DNA from: Desulfosudis sp034189195 | Lineage (GTDB): Bacteria > Desulfobacterota > Desulfobacteria > Desulfobacterales > Desulfosudaceae | DNA: 64,000 nucleotides | Assembly (NCBI GenBank): GCA_034189195.1 | Contig: JAXHVI010000251.1 | Location: 1 to 64,000, forward strand | Reading direction: 5' to 3' | Shown here: positions 1 through 8,604 of the stretch, piece by piece | Layout of the letters: every line of letters begins with the position of its first letter | Numbering within the stretch: position 1 is the stretch's first letter | Translations under genes and position numbers: made by a program | The notes under the pieces: model-generated | Told to the model about the DNA's origin: nothing | Seen by the model: only the letters and a program-made list of their open reading frames with translations | The model's database searches: none

Positions 1-10
1 TCATTTCTTC

Positions 11-71
11 ACCTCGTTGGTTAAGGTTTTTTTGTGTCTCTCAACACTATATCTACCTGAATCAACGAGGT
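11..71. repeat. 9-bp inverted repeat at window start
   Basis: ACCTCGTTG at 11-19 is matched by CAACGAGGT at 63-71, with a 43-nt AT-rich loop, and the right arm runs into a T-run. It could be the remains of a terminator or a small structured element. The rest of 1-236 shows no gene that I can support. The loop is long for a classical intrinsic terminator, so function is unassigned. Confidence 0.45.
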
Positions 72-236
72 TTTTCAATACTTTTCTTCACCAAACATAG
101 AATAATCGCGGATTTTGGGACATGGGGCCGGCCGGCCCTGAAACGGCCTCCCGTTTCCCTGAATCGGCGGTTATTCGGGGTTTTAAGGCCCCGTCGCCGT
201 TGACTTTATGCCGGCGCGCTGTTAACGTGCACGGTT

Positions 237-2237
237 ATGGAAAAAGGCACCATCATCGACTTTATCGACAGCCAGAAAATGATCTGCGCCGTGGCCATGG
301 AAACCTCCGGGACCGGCGCCAGCCACCTTCGCCTGCTCACGGAAAACGGCCGCGAAGTCAAGCTGCCCTTGCGCCGGGCCTCGTACGCGGGGGGACGGCT
401 CAACCCGTCGGCCGGCCGGCAGGCCCTGGTGGACCAGCTAAAGGCCACGGCCCACAAGCGCAGTGAGCTGGCCGGGCGCGTCAATATTGAAGAGATCTGG
501 GACCTGCTTAAAGACGAAGATCAGTGGATCGATCTTGCTTCCATGACCGGGCTCTGTTTTTCCGGCCCGGTCACACCGGACCATGAAGCAGCGGTGGTGC
601 GGGCGATTTTTGATGACCGGCTCTACTTCAAGTTCGACCACAACCGGTTCTACCCCCACACGGAAGAACAGATTCACGCCATTTGCGTGCGCCGGGACAA
701 AGAGGCCCGGCACCGGGCAATGGTCCATGAAGGCGCGGAATGGCTCAAAAAAGCCGGCGCCGGCACCCCGCCGCCCATGGATGAAACGGCCCGGGCCGTG
801 GTGGATGTGCTGGCCGACTATTACGTGTTTGAAAAAGAGGCCAACGAACCGGCCCTTGCCAGGGAGATCCTTGCCGCGGCGGGCAACCTTTCGCCGGACA
901 CCCTGTTCTCCCTCCTGGTCAGGCTGGGGGTGTGGGACGAGCATGAAAACATCGACCTGCTTCGGCACCGGGTGCCGGTGTCCTGGCCCGACGACGTCAC
1001 AAAGGCATCCGAAAAACTGGTAGCCGCTGCCGGCATCCCCTCTGCCGGGCCGGACCGGGTCGACCTGACCGGACTCTCCCTGTTTACCATCGACGGCAGC
1101 CAGACCCTGGATTTTGACGACGCTCTCAGCCTGGAACCCATGGAAAACCGGGCCTGCCGCCTGGGCATTCATATCAGCGACGTGGGCCACTATATAAAAA
1201 AGGATGACACCCTGGATGGCGAGGCATTAAAACGCGGCAGCTCCATCTACACGGCGGACAAAAAAATCCCCATGCTGCCTGCCGAAATTTCCGAAGGCCT
1301 TTGCAGCCTTATGGCGGGCAAGCTCCGGCCGGCCATCTCCATGCTGATCACCCTCTCCGCCTCGGCCGAGGTGACTGACTGCCGGGTGGTTGCCTCTGTG
1401 GTACGGGTGGAGGACCACCTGACCTACAGCCAGGTAAACCTTTCCCTGGACAACGATGAACGGCTGGACCGGCTTTCCCGGATCGCCGTGAAGTTGCGTG
1501 AAAAAAGGGTCCGCGACGGGGCCCTGCTCATTGAGATTCCGGAGCTCTACGTTCAGTTTGACGACAACCGGACGGTGGTGCTGGCAAAGGGCGACCGGGA
1601 GAGCCCCTCCCGCATTCTGATAGAAGAGATGATGATCCTGGCCAACACCGTTATGGCCCGGTTTTTAAAGGAGCGCGGCCTGCCCGCCATCTTCCGGTCT
1701 CAGCCCGAGCCCAAGACCCGGCTTTTTAAAAAAGGGACCACCGGCGAGACCCTGTTTCAGAACTGGGTGCAGCGGAAAATGGTGGCCCGGGTGGTGGTCG
1801 ACACCAAGCCGGAACGCCACTGCGGCCTGGGCGTGGACCTTTACACCTCGGCCACCTCCCCGATCCGGAAATACGCGGACCTGGTTACCCAGCGCCAGGT
1901 GCGGGCGGCCCTGGGCCTTGAAACACCTTACACCGAAGACCAGTTGCAGCACCTGATGCAGATGCTGCAGCAGCCCCTCTCCTACGTGGGCAAAATTCAG
2001 CAGGCCCGCCACCGCTACTGGGTATTCAAACACCTGGAGACAAAAACAGGACAGCGCGTGAACGCCATTGTGCTGGACCGGTTTAAAAACGAGTACTCCA
2101 TCCTGCTGCCCGACTACCTGACCGAGTGCCGGCTTCCCATGCCCCCCTCCGCGGTCCTGAAGCCCAAAGACACCATCCAGGTCACCATTCAGCACGTCAA
2201 CGCCAGAAACGGGGTCATTTCGGTTTTCTGTAACTGA
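237..2237 (+). CDS. RNB-domain 3'-5' exoribonuclease (RNase II/R family)
   Basis: A 666-aa hydrolytic exoribonuclease that would degrade RNA from the 3' end in the cytoplasm. The RNB catalytic core is clear: around residues 285-297 the segment TIDGSQTLDFDDALSL carries the clustered aspartates that hold the catalytic metal. A second family block (SATSPIRKYADLVTQRQ-like) lies near residue 540, and the C-terminal 60-70 residues look like an S1-type RNA-binding domain. Length lies between E. coli RNase II (644 aa) and RNase R (813 aa), so I do not choose between rnb and rnr. The ATG at 237 is taken because the translation is family-like from there. The gene is convergent with rnd. A piece of its own coding sequence (about 1213-1316) is repeated just downstream at 2327-2430. 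Confidence 0.93.
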   Translation: MEKGTIIDFIDSQKMICAVAMETSGTGASHLRLLTENGREVKLPLRRASYAGGRLNPSAGRQALVDQLKATAHKRSELAGRVNIEEIWDLLKDEDQWIDLASMTGLCFSGPVTPDHEAAVVRAIFDDRLYFKFDHNRFYPHTEEQIHAICVRRDKEARHRAMVHEGAEWLKKAGAGTPPPMDETARAVVDVLADYYVFEKEANEPALAREILAAAGNLSPDTLFSLLVRLGVWDEHENIDLLRHRVPVSWPDDVTKASEKLVAAAGIPSAGPDRVDLTGLSLFTIDGSQTLDFDDALSLEPMENRACRLGIHISDVGHYIKKDDTLDGEALKRGSSIYTADKKIPMLPAEISEGLCSLMAGKLRPAISMLITLSASAEVTDCRVVASVVRVEDHLTYSQVNLSLDNDERLDRLSRIAVKLREKRVRDGALLIEIPELYVQFDDNRTVVLAKGDRESPSRILIEEMMILANTVMARFLKERGLPAIFRSQPEPKTRLFKKGTTGETLFQNWVQRKMVARVVVDTKPERHCGLGVDLYTSATSPIRKYADLVTQRQVRAALGLETPYTEDQLQHLMQMLQQPLSYVGKIQQARHRYWVFKHLETKTGQRVNAIVLDRFKNEYSILLPDYLTECRLPMPPSAVLKPKDTIQVTIQHVNARNGVISVFCN

Positions 2238-2326
2238 TTGGGCTGCGGAAAAAGGTTCTGATTTCAAGAAACATTTAAAGAAATCAATGATAGATCCATG
2301 CTCTTTCAGCCGGAAGCTGTGGCCCT

Positions 2327-2430
2327 TGGATGGCGAGGCATTAAAACGCGGAAGCTCCATCTACACGGCGGATAAAAAAATCCCCATGCTGCCTGCCGAA
2401 ATTTTCGAAGGCCTTTGCAGCCTTATGCGG
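2327..2430 (+). repeat. Partial duplicate of the upstream RNB gene
   Basis: About 104 bp match the interior of the RNB gene (about 1213-1316) in the same orientation, with roughly three substitutions and one or two single-base indels. The copy sits in the non-coding gap between the RNB gene and rnd, has no start codon or reading context, and cannot make a protein. The remaining 2238-2485 gap holds only AT-rich sequence where the two convergent genes end; I see no strong terminator hairpin. Confidence 0.85.
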
Positions 2431-2485
2431 TGAATCCAATTTTTCAAGGCTACCCTTAATTTTTTAATTGAGATATGAATACCGG

Positions 2486-3634
2486 CTACCGCCCCGAACC
2501 AAGGGCCTCCAGCATTTCCGGCCCCAGGGCCTCGACCTGCCACCTTCTCACGCCCTCGACCCGGCCCAGGTCGGCCAGGGTTTTCGGCCCCTTCTGGGCC
2601 ACGGCCGTCACCAGCGACTTGGGAAAGAGCAGGCCCGGGTCCAGGCCCAGCCGGGTTGCCGCCTTTTCCCGCCACTTTTTTAAAATCTCCACCCGGCGGG
2701 CCGCGGCCCGGGGCAGGGCCGGCTGCCGGGTCCGGGGATAGGCCGGCAGCCGGCTGTCCGGCAGGGCCATGGCCTGTTCAACGGCGGCCAGGACCCCGTC
2801 GGCCACCATGGGAAGCTGCTTTTTTGAAAACACGCCCAGGGCCTCCAGGGCCTTCCGGTTCCGGGGCCGTTCCTGGGCCAGCCTGAGCAGGGCATCGTTG
2901 CCCATGACCTTGAACGGGGGGCGGTCTTTTTTCCGGGCCATCTCCTGCCTGGCAACCAGCAGGGCCTCCAGCACGGCCAGGGTGCGCCGGCCCAGGCGGC
3001 CGGCCCCTTTGAACCGGACAAACAGAGGTGTGTTCTCCCCGTTTGCGTACCGGACGCGGCTTAAAAGTTCGCACTCCTCGGCCACCCACCCGGCCCGGCC
3101 CATCTGCTGCAACTCGTTTTGCAGCTGGTGATAAAGAGACACCAGGTACCGCACGTCCAGGGCCGCGTAGCTCAGCATTTTTTCCGGCAGGGGCCGCTGG
3201 GTCCAGTCCTGCTTGCGGCACCCCTTGTCCAGAGTGACGCCGAACCGCCTGTTCACCACGTCGTTGAGCCCGGTGGATTGAGCCCCCAGAAACCGGCTGG
3301 CGATTTCGCTGTCAAACAGGCCGGCGATGGTGATGCCGAAATCCCGGTAAAGGGACCGGACATCGTAGTCGGCGCCGTGCAACACCTTTATGACGCCGGG
3401 ATCGGCAAAAAAGGGTTTTAGGGAGGAGAGATCGGAAAGGGCCAGGGGGTCGATCAAGAAGGCGTCGCCGTTCACGCCGATCTGGATCAGGCAGACCTTT
3501 TCCGTAAAATGATGCAGGGAGTCGGCCTCCAGGTCCACGGCCGCCACCGGCACTCGCTCAAGGCAACGGACCACCTGCGCAAGGCCGGAAGGGGTGTTTA
3601 CAAAGGTGAAGGGCTGCTGAGGGTCACCTGCCAT
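2486..3634 (-). CDS. rnd: Ribonuclease D
   Basis: A 382-aa DEDDy-family 3'-5' exoribonuclease, in known relatives a tRNA 3'-end trimming enzyme. The Exo I motif is AVDLEADSLHHF (Asp and Glu near residues 34-36), Exo II includes HGADYDVRSL near 85, and Exo III is SYAALDVRYL near 155. HRDC-type helical regions follow at roughly 210-290 and 315-375, matching the RNase D layout and length. It runs convergent to the RNB nuclease, so two 3' exonucleases of different folds face each other. The minus-strand ATG at 3634 gives a normal N-terminus; the stop is TAG at 2486-2488. Confidence 0.92.
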   Translation of the reverse strand: MAGDPQQPFTFVNTPSGLAQVVRCLERVPVAAVDLEADSLHHFTEKVCLIQIGVNGDAFLIDPLALSDLSSLKPFFADPGVIKVLHGADYDVRSLYRDFGITIAGLFDSEIASRFLGAQSTGLNDVVNRRFGVTLDKGCRKQDWTQRPLPEKMLSYAALDVRYLVSLYHQLQNELQQMGRAGWVAEECELLSRVRYANGENTPLFVRFKGAGRLGRRTLAVLEALLVARQEMARKKDRPPFKVMGNDALLRLAQERPRNRKALEALGVFSKKQLPMVADGVLAAVEQAMALPDSRLPAYPRTRQPALPRAAARRVEILKKWREKAATRLGLDPGLLFPKSLVTAVAQKGPKTLADLGRVEGVRRWQVEALGPEMLEALGSGR

Positions 3635-3666
3635 GAGAGCTCGTTGTCAATGCGCGGGCAGCCGGT

Positions 3667-3978
3667 CTACTGCATGTTCCTGCGTCTCTTTTCAAGCTGA
3701 ATGTCCAGTCGTTTGAGCTTTTCTATCACGTTTTTATGGTCCTGGTTCTCCTGCTCCAGGGCCGCGGCCTGCTGTTTTAGTTTTGCGTTCTCCCGGTCCG
3801 CTGCGGCGGTCCTGACCGCACACGCATCAAGCTGGGCCAGAAGGGCCGACACAAAGCGGCCGTCCACCGGCGGCGGTATATCGGCGCAGTCCTCCATGCA
3901 GGCAATGGCCTCGCCGATCCGCACGCTGCTGATCTCTTTCTGGTTCAGATCGGTCACCACCGCAATGGAGATGGTCAT
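3667..3978 (-). CDS. Small coiled-coil protein, unknown function
   Basis: A 103-aa protein I do not recognise. Residues 1-45 look like a small globular region; residues about 50-103 are charged, rich in Glu, Lys, Gln and Ala in heptad-like spacing (ENAKLKQQ, LEQENQ, VIEKLKRL), so a coiled coil is expected. It lies 32 bp upstream of rnd on the same strand and could be its co-transcribed partner. No good Shine-Dalgarno precedes the ATG. Codon use resembles its neighbours, which supports a real gene. No membrane segment or signal peptide is visible. Confidence 0.6.
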   Translation of the reverse strand: MTISIAVVTDLNQKEISSVRIGEAIACMEDCADIPPPVDGRFVSALLAQLDACAVRTAAADRENAKLKQQAAALEQENQDHKNVIEKLKRLDIQLEKRRRNMQ

Positions 3979-4052
3979 AAGGGGAAACTGCCCCGCCTTT
4001 CGTCATATGCCCTTACCACCAGAGCACAAAACCGGCGCTCTTGATTTTTTAC

Positions 4053-4084
4053 TTGACCAGCATGATGGTATTTCATTATTTATA
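4053..4084 (+). promoter_or_regulatory. Possible sigma-70-type promoter of thrS
   Basis: TTGACC at 4053-4058 is followed after about 18-20 nt by an AT-rich TATTTATA stretch, about 70 nt before the thrS ATG, inside an AT-rich 177-bp gap. The -10 match is poor. No T-box-like leader was recognised here. Confidence 0.3.
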
Positions 4085-4155
4085 GGCTTTGCCGATTTTT
4101 GTCAAATACTGAAAATTTTTAAAAACTTCTTCTGGCCCCCGCGGCGGAGAACAAC

Positions 4156-6069
4156 ATGATCACCATCACGCTTCCCGACAGCAGCACGAAAACCTTTGAC
4201 GGTCCGGTGACGGGAGAACAGATAGCAAAAAGCATTTCAGAAGGTCTTTGGCGGGAGTGCGTGGCCGTTGAGGTAAACGGCACGGCCACGGACCTGTCCG
4301 AACCCATTGCCGCGGACGCCGCGGTGCGGCTGATCACCACCCGGGACCCGGAGGGGCTGCGCATCATGCGCCACAGCGCGGCCCATGTCATGGCCGAGGC
4401 CGTGCAGAGGGTTTTTCCCGATGCCGCCCTGACCATCGGCCCGGTGGTGGAGGACGGGTTTTACTACGACATCGACATGGAGCCGGTGTCCGAAGAGATC
4501 TTTCCCAGGGTGGAGGCTGAGATCAAAAAGATCGTTTCAGCCAAAATTCCTTTTGTCCGCAAAGAGGTGGACAAGGCCGAGGCCCTGGACCGTTACAGGG
4601 ATCAGCCCTACAAAACCGAAATTCTCAACGAGATCGAAGACGACACGGTATCGCTGTATACCAACGGCGACTTTACCGACCTGTGCCGGGGACCCCATGT
4701 GCCCCATACCGGGTTTGTGCGGGCCGTGAAACTGACCAAGATATCCGGGGCCTACTGGCGGGGAGACCAGAACCGGGAGCAGTTGCAGCGGCTTTACGGC
4801 ACCGCCTTTTTCTCCAAAAAGGAGCTGGACGCCTACCTGACCCTTATCGAAGAGGCCAAAAAAAGGGACCACCGCAAGCTGGGGGCCGAACTGGACCTGT
4901 TCAGCTTTCACGAAGAGGCCGCGGGCATGCCCTTTTTCCACCCCAACGGCATGAAACTGTGGAACGCCCTGCTGGACTACTGGCGCCTTGAACACCGGGC
5001 CGCCGGCTATGTGGAGGTAAAGACCCCGGTGATGCTGGACCGTGCCCTGTGGGAAAAAAGCGGCCACTGGGAAAACTACCGGGAAAACATGTACGTGTCG
5101 GTCATTGACGACAACCAGTACGCCATCAAGCCCATGAACTGCCCCGGCGGCATGCTGCTTTACAAGGAGAAGCGGTACTCCTACCGGGACCTGCCCCTGC
5201 GGGTGGCCGAAATCGGCCTGGTCCACCGGCATGAACTCAGCGGCGTGCTCTCCGGCCTGTTCCGGGTGAGGGCCTTTCACCAGGACGATGCCCACATCTT
5301 CATGACCCCGGACCAGATCGAGCAGGAGATTTTCGGGGTGCTCAAGCTGGTGGAGACCATCTACAGCACCTTCGGCCTGGGCTTTCACCTGGAGCTCTCC
5401 ACCCGGCCGGCCAAGTCCATCGGCACGGACGAGCAGTGGGCAAAGGCCACAAACGGCCTGCGGGCGGCCCTGGACGCCTACGGCAAGGGCTACGCTGTCA
5501 ACGAGGGAGACGGTGCCTTCTACGGCCCCAAGATCGACGTGCACATCAAGGACGCCCTGGGCCGGACCTGGCAGTGCGGCACCATTCAGCTGGACATGTC
5601 CCTGCCGGAGCGGTTCGACCTCTCCTATATCGACGCGGGCAGTGAAAAGCAGCGGCCCGTGATGATTCACCGGGTGATCTACGGATCCATCGAACGGTTC
5701 CTGGGCATTCTCATCGAGCACTTTGCCGGAAAGTTCCCGCTGTGGCTGGCACCGACCCAGGCCGTGCTGCTGCCCCTCAATGACGACATGATTCCCTATG
5801 CCCGCGAGGTGCGGCAGGCGTTTGAACAGGCCGGCATTCGGACCGAAATCGACGACCGCTCCGAAAGCCTGAACAAAAAGGTACGCCAGGCCCAGATCGA
5901 CAGGATTCCTTTGATTATCACCCTCGGCGGCAGGGAAAAAGAGGCGCGCACCCTTTCCGTCCGGACCCTGGACGGCCAGGTGCGCCACGGCGTTACCCAT
6001 GAAGCGTTTTTCGCCGTTGCAAAAGAACATATTGCAAAAAGATTGCAGACCCCGGTGGTCTTTGCATAA
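4156..6069 (+). CDS. thrS: Threonyl-tRNA synthetase
   Basis: A 637-aa class II synthetase that charges tRNA-Thr, close to the usual 640 aa. Domains in order: TGS (about 1-62); the editing/second additional domain with HSAAHVMAEA near residue 74 and LCRGPHVPHT near 176; the catalytic core with PMNCPGGM (zinc-binding Cys), the histidine-containing HQDDAHIF, and VMIHRVIYGSIERF; and the C-terminal anticodon-binding domain from about 530. The start is backed by a GGAG element 8 nt upstream. In many bacteria thrS is followed by infC-rpmI-rplT; here it stands alone, with a 119-bp repeat and then pyrR downstream. Confidence 0.97.
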   Translation: MITITLPDSSTKTFDGPVTGEQIAKSISEGLWRECVAVEVNGTATDLSEPIAADAAVRLITTRDPEGLRIMRHSAAHVMAEAVQRVFPDAALTIGPVVEDGFYYDIDMEPVSEEIFPRVEAEIKKIVSAKIPFVRKEVDKAEALDRYRDQPYKTEILNEIEDDTVSLYTNGDFTDLCRGPHVPHTGFVRAVKLTKISGAYWRGDQNREQLQRLYGTAFFSKKELDAYLTLIEEAKKRDHRKLGAELDLFSFHEEAAGMPFFHPNGMKLWNALLDYWRLEHRAAGYVEVKTPVMLDRALWEKSGHWENYRENMYVSVIDDNQYAIKPMNCPGGMLLYKEKRYSYRDLPLRVAEIGLVHRHELSGVLSGLFRVRAFHQDDAHIFMTPDQIEQEIFGVLKLVETIYSTFGLGFHLELSTRPAKSIGTDEQWAKATNGLRAALDAYGKGYAVNEGDGAFYGPKIDVHIKDALGRTWQCGTIQLDMSLPERFDLSYIDAGSEKQRPVMIHRVIYGSIERFLGILIEHFAGKFPLWLAPTQAVLLPLNDDMIPYAREVRQAFEQAGIRTEIDDRSESLNKKVRQAQIDRIPLIITLGGREKEARTLSVRTLDGQVRHGVTHEAFFAVAKEHIAKRLQTPVVFA

Positions 6070-6139
6070 AGGGCACTTAAAAACCGGCGTTAGTTCTTAT
6101 GCACACAAAATGAGACTTTGTTTTTGGCGACTTTTTTGT

Positions 6140-6258
6140 ACCGCAAAGGCGCAAAGAGCGCAAAGGGTTATATTTTGCTGCGCGGGAGGCGATTGTTTTT
6201 TACGCGAAAGCGTTCCTGTTTTTTCTTTGCGTCCTATGCGTCTCTGCGGTGAATTTTA
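6140..6258 (+). repeat. Dispersed palindromic repeat, family 1 copy A
   Basis: An about 119-bp element starting ACCGCAAAGGCGCAAAG and ending with the inverse CTTTGCG...TCTCTGCGGTGAA, forming a long imperfect hairpin with a variable centre. Related copies lie at 7411-7519, 25157-25258 and 48660-48775, with a half copy near 27450. No protein is encoded. It fills most of the thrS-pyrR gap. Confidence 0.85.
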
Positions 6259-6337
6259 ATTTTAGCGGTTCTCAATAAGTCATAAAGAAGCGGTGCCTGC
6301 CGTACGCACGGGGTTGACACTGTTTCGCGGAGGAGAG

Positions 6338-6883
6338 ATGGAGATGGAAAAACGCACCCCGGTACTGGACGGCCAGGGCATCAACACGGTTCTGATCCGC
6401 CTGGCCCGGGAGATCATCCAGCGCCACACCAACCTGGAGCCGCTGGTAATCATCGGGGTCCACACCCGGGGGGTCCACCTGGCCCGGCGACTGGCCGACA
6501 TCATTGCCGAGATCAACGGCAGGGCCATTCCCACCGGTGACATCGACATCACCCTGTACCGGGACGACTGGACCAAGATCGGGTATTCACCGGTGGTCCA
6601 GTCCACCCAGATCGGGTTTCCCATTGATGACAAAACCGTGGTGCTGGTGGATGATGTGCTGTTTACCGGCCGCACCACCCGGGCGGCCCTGGACGCGCTC
6701 ACCGATTTCGGCCGGCCCGCCAAGGTGGAGCTGGCCGTGCTGGTGGACCGGGAGGGCATGCGCGAGCTGCCCATCCAGGCCGACTACGTGGGCATGTTCG
6801 TGAAAACCGAAAAGGCCGAAATGGTCAATGTGCTGTTGTCGGAAACCGACAGCAAAGACGCGGTGGTTGTTGTAAAGGAATAA
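6338..6883 (+). CDS. pyrR: PyrR-type pyrimidine regulator / uracil phosphoribosyltransferase
   Basis: A 181-aa member of the PyrR family: a PRPP-binding fold that in Firmicutes binds pyr mRNA with UMP to cause attenuation and often has uracil phosphoribosyltransferase activity. The PRPP loop VVLVDDVLFTGRTTRAALDA near residue 105 is diagnostic, and IIGVHTRGVHLARRL near 35 fits the family. A strong GGAGGAG lies just upstream; it serves the ATG at 6338 or better (8-nt spacing) the second ATG at 6344. A longer frame open to 6293 is rejected because its extra residues are unlike the family. No pyr gene or attenuator is present here, so its regulatory target is elsewhere or the enzyme role dominates. 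Confidence 0.9.
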   Translation: MEMEKRTPVLDGQGINTVLIRLAREIIQRHTNLEPLVIIGVHTRGVHLARRLADIIAEINGRAIPTGDIDITLYRDDWTKIGYSPVVQSTQIGFPIDDKTVVLVDDVLFTGRTTRAALDALTDFGRPAKVELAVLVDREGMRELPIQADYVGMFVKTEKAEMVNVLLSETDSKDAVVVVKE

Positions 6884-6887
6884 CCCC

Positions 6888-7391
6888 ATGGGTACCCACG
6901 ATCACAAAAAAGCGGCCCCCCGGCGATTGGACATCGGCATTCTGACCATCTCCACCACCCGCACCCTGGCCGACGACAAAAGCGGCCACTGGATCGCGGG
7001 CCGGGCCAAAAAGGAGGGCCACACCGTGGTTTTCCACGCCGTGGTCCCTGACCATGTGCCGGCCATTCGCAAGGCCCTGTGCGACGCCATCAACACCCAC
7101 CGGCCCCGGATAATGATTCTCACCGGCGGCACCGGCATCACGCCGGGGGATGTCACCATTGAGGCGGTGCGGCCCCTGTTCAAAAAGGAGCTGACCGCCT
7201 TTGGCCCGGTGGTGGCCCAACTCAGCCTGGAAGACATTGATTCGGCGGCCATTCTTTCCCGGTCCGCAGCCGGCATCGTGGCAAAGACCGTGGTGCTCTG
7301 CATTCCCGGCAGTCTGGCGGCGTGCAGGCTGATCTGCAAGGCGGTTATTTTTCCCGAGGCGGGACACCTGGTTAAACATATGGAGGATTAA
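6888..7391 (+). CDS. moaB: MoaB/MogA-family molybdopterin-binding protein
   Basis: A 167-aa protein of the family that adenylylates molybdopterin during molybdenum/tungsten cofactor synthesis. The hallmark MIL-TGGTGITPGDVTIEA segment is at about residues 80-98, followed by FKKELTAFG. Length fits MoaB/Mog. It begins 4 nt after pyrR stops, so the two are probably co-transcribed although functionally unrelated. Two MoeA paralogues near 40-43 kb would act in the next step, metal insertion. I cannot separate MoaB from MogA by reading alone. Confidence 0.88.
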   Translation: MGTHDHKKAAPRRLDIGILTISTTRTLADDKSGHWIAGRAKKEGHTVVFHAVVPDHVPAIRKALCDAINTHRPRIMILTGGTGITPGDVTIEAVRPLFKKELTAFGPVVAQLSLEDIDSAAILSRSAAGIVAKTVVLCIPGSLAACRLICKAVIFPEAGHLVKHMED

Positions 7392-7410
7392 CCGTCCAGG
7401 AAGTTTAAAA

Positions 7411-7519
7411 GAATTCACCGCGCAGAGGGCGCAAAGAAAACATGGACGCTGCGCGTAAAACGCCGCCGACCTCCCCGTGAAGCGAAATACATCCCTCTGC
7501 GCCCTCTGCGGTGAAAAAA
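7411..7519 (+). repeat. Dispersed palindromic repeat, family 1 copy B
   Basis: Starts TTCACCGCGCAGAGGGCGC and ends CTCTGCGCCCTCTGCGGTGAA, again an imperfect hairpin. The interior ATGGACGCTGCGCGTAA is shared with copy D at 48.7 kb, so B and D form one subtype and A and C another. It fills the moaB to acyl-CoA synthetase remnant gap. Confidence 0.85.
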
Positions 7520-7539
7520 TCCCAACTTGAGAGAACAAA

Positions 7540-8250
7540 ATGATAATTACTGAAATACTGGCCCGCAACGCCCGCATATACTGCAGCGAGGTCGCCCTTG
7601 TGGAACGCAGCCCGGCGGAGAACCTGCGCCGCCAGATCACCTGGTCCGAGTTTGACCGGCAGAGCGACCGGGTGGCAAACGCCCTGGCCGGCCTGGCCAT
7701 CGGCAAGGCCGGGTTTGACTGGGAGACCCGCATCGTGGACGAGGCCCTGACCCCGGTCAAACAGGGAGCGGTGGGGGAGCTGATCATTCGCGGGCCCGGC
7801 GTGATGAAGGAATATTACAAGAACCCCGAGGCCACGGCCGCGGTATTAAAGGACGGGTGGCTGCTCACCGGCGACATGGCCCGGGAAGACGAAGAGGGCT
7901 TTATCTGGCTGGTGGACCGGAAAAAAGACATCATCATCACCGGCGGAGAAAACATCTATCCCGTGGACGTGGAGGAGTTTCTGTTTACCCATCCCAAAAT
8001 TCACGATGCCGCCGTGATCGGCCTGCCCAGCCTGCGGCTGGGCGAGATCGCCGCGGCCATCATTCAGCCCAAGGAGGGCCAGACCCTGACCAAGGAGGAA
8101 CTGGTCGCCTTCTGCGAGCAGCTGCCCCGGTACAAGCGGCCCCGCAAGTTTTTCTTCGACAAAATTCCAAGAAACCCCACCGGCAAGATCGAAAAGCCCA
8201 AGCTGCGGCAGAAATACGGCGGCGCAGAGGAGAGCTTTCAGGTCAAGTAG
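7540..8250 (+). pseudogene. Internally deleted acyl-CoA synthetase (AMP-forming)
   Basis: An open frame of 236 codons that joins two ends of an ANL-family acyl-CoA synthetase. Residues 1-56 are the usual N-terminus (ITWSEFDRQSDRVANALAGL). From about residue 57 the sequence jumps to the late adenylation domain and C-terminal domain: GELIIRGPGVMKEYYKNPEA, LLTGDMAREDEEGFIWLVDR, KKDIIITGGENIYPVDVEE and a final NPTGKIEKP with the catalytic lysine. About 270-300 codons are missing, including the P-loop-like Thr/Ser-Gly motif and the acyl pocket, so it cannot be a normal synthetase. The join lies in GLAIGKAGF; a GGCAAG at 7702-7707 fits both sides, suggesting deletion between short repeats. The frame is preserved, so a stable protein cannot be excluded. 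Confidence 0.88.
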
Positions 8251-8276
8251 GTAAGGTCTTCTGCCGGAAGTTAAAA

Positions 8277-8380
8277 TCCAAATCGAAATCGGGGTCGCTA
8301 TCAATGGCCCCATACCCTATTTTCTTGCTCTTGATCGTGATCCTGATCGAGCCCGATCCCGGTAGCGACGGCGATTTGGA
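8277..8380. repeat. Period-6 degenerate array bounded by an inverted repeat
   Basis: Two degenerate hexamer runs (AAATCG/GGGTCG-like, then TTGCTC/TTGATC/GTGATC-like) are bounded by TCCAAATCG (8277-8285) and its inverse CGATTTGGA (8372-8380). No coding potential. The same pattern recurs at other intergenic sites in this window. Confidence 0.7.
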
Positions 8381-8395
8381 TAAACAGGAAGGGTG

Positions 8396-8604
8396 TTACC
8401 TGCTTCGGCCCAGGGTAAGGGCCATAAACCCGCCAAAGCCGACACACCATGCGTTGATCAGGCCGTTGGTGGCCAGCTCAACCGGGGATGCGGCATAGAT
8501 GCCGTTCTGAGGGTTGAAGGAAAAATCCAGCAGGCCCGGAACAGCAGAATGCCGATGCCGGTGGCAACTTGCAGCGGGACTGTGGCCCGGACCCGCCTAT
8601 TCAC
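8396..8604 (-). pseudogene. Frameshifted small membrane protein
   Basis: Just past the GlmS-like gene, a GTG at 8604-8602 (overlapping the GlmS-like stop, with TGGAG upstream) opens a frame reading RVRATVPLQVATGIGILLF, which then degenerates. The continuation GLLDFSFNPQNGIYAASP, followed by GLINAWCVGFGGFMALTLGR, is in another frame and ends at TAA 8396-8398. One indel near 8540 would restore a protein of about 69 residues with two hydrophobic segments. I do not recognise the family. Either a real frameshift or a sequencing error explains it. Confidence 0.55.

Noticed and set aside
3979..4155. T-box or threonine leader before thrS
   Set aside because: No T-box sequence, specifier stem or terminator hairpin was found.
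4537..6030. 497-codon minus-strand frame across thrS
   Set aside because: Antisense shadow of thrS, whose synthetase motifs are unmistakable.
6314..6319. Perfect TTGACA before pyrR
   Set aside because: A -10 at 17 nt would fall on the pyrR start codon, leaving no leader; not a usable promoter.
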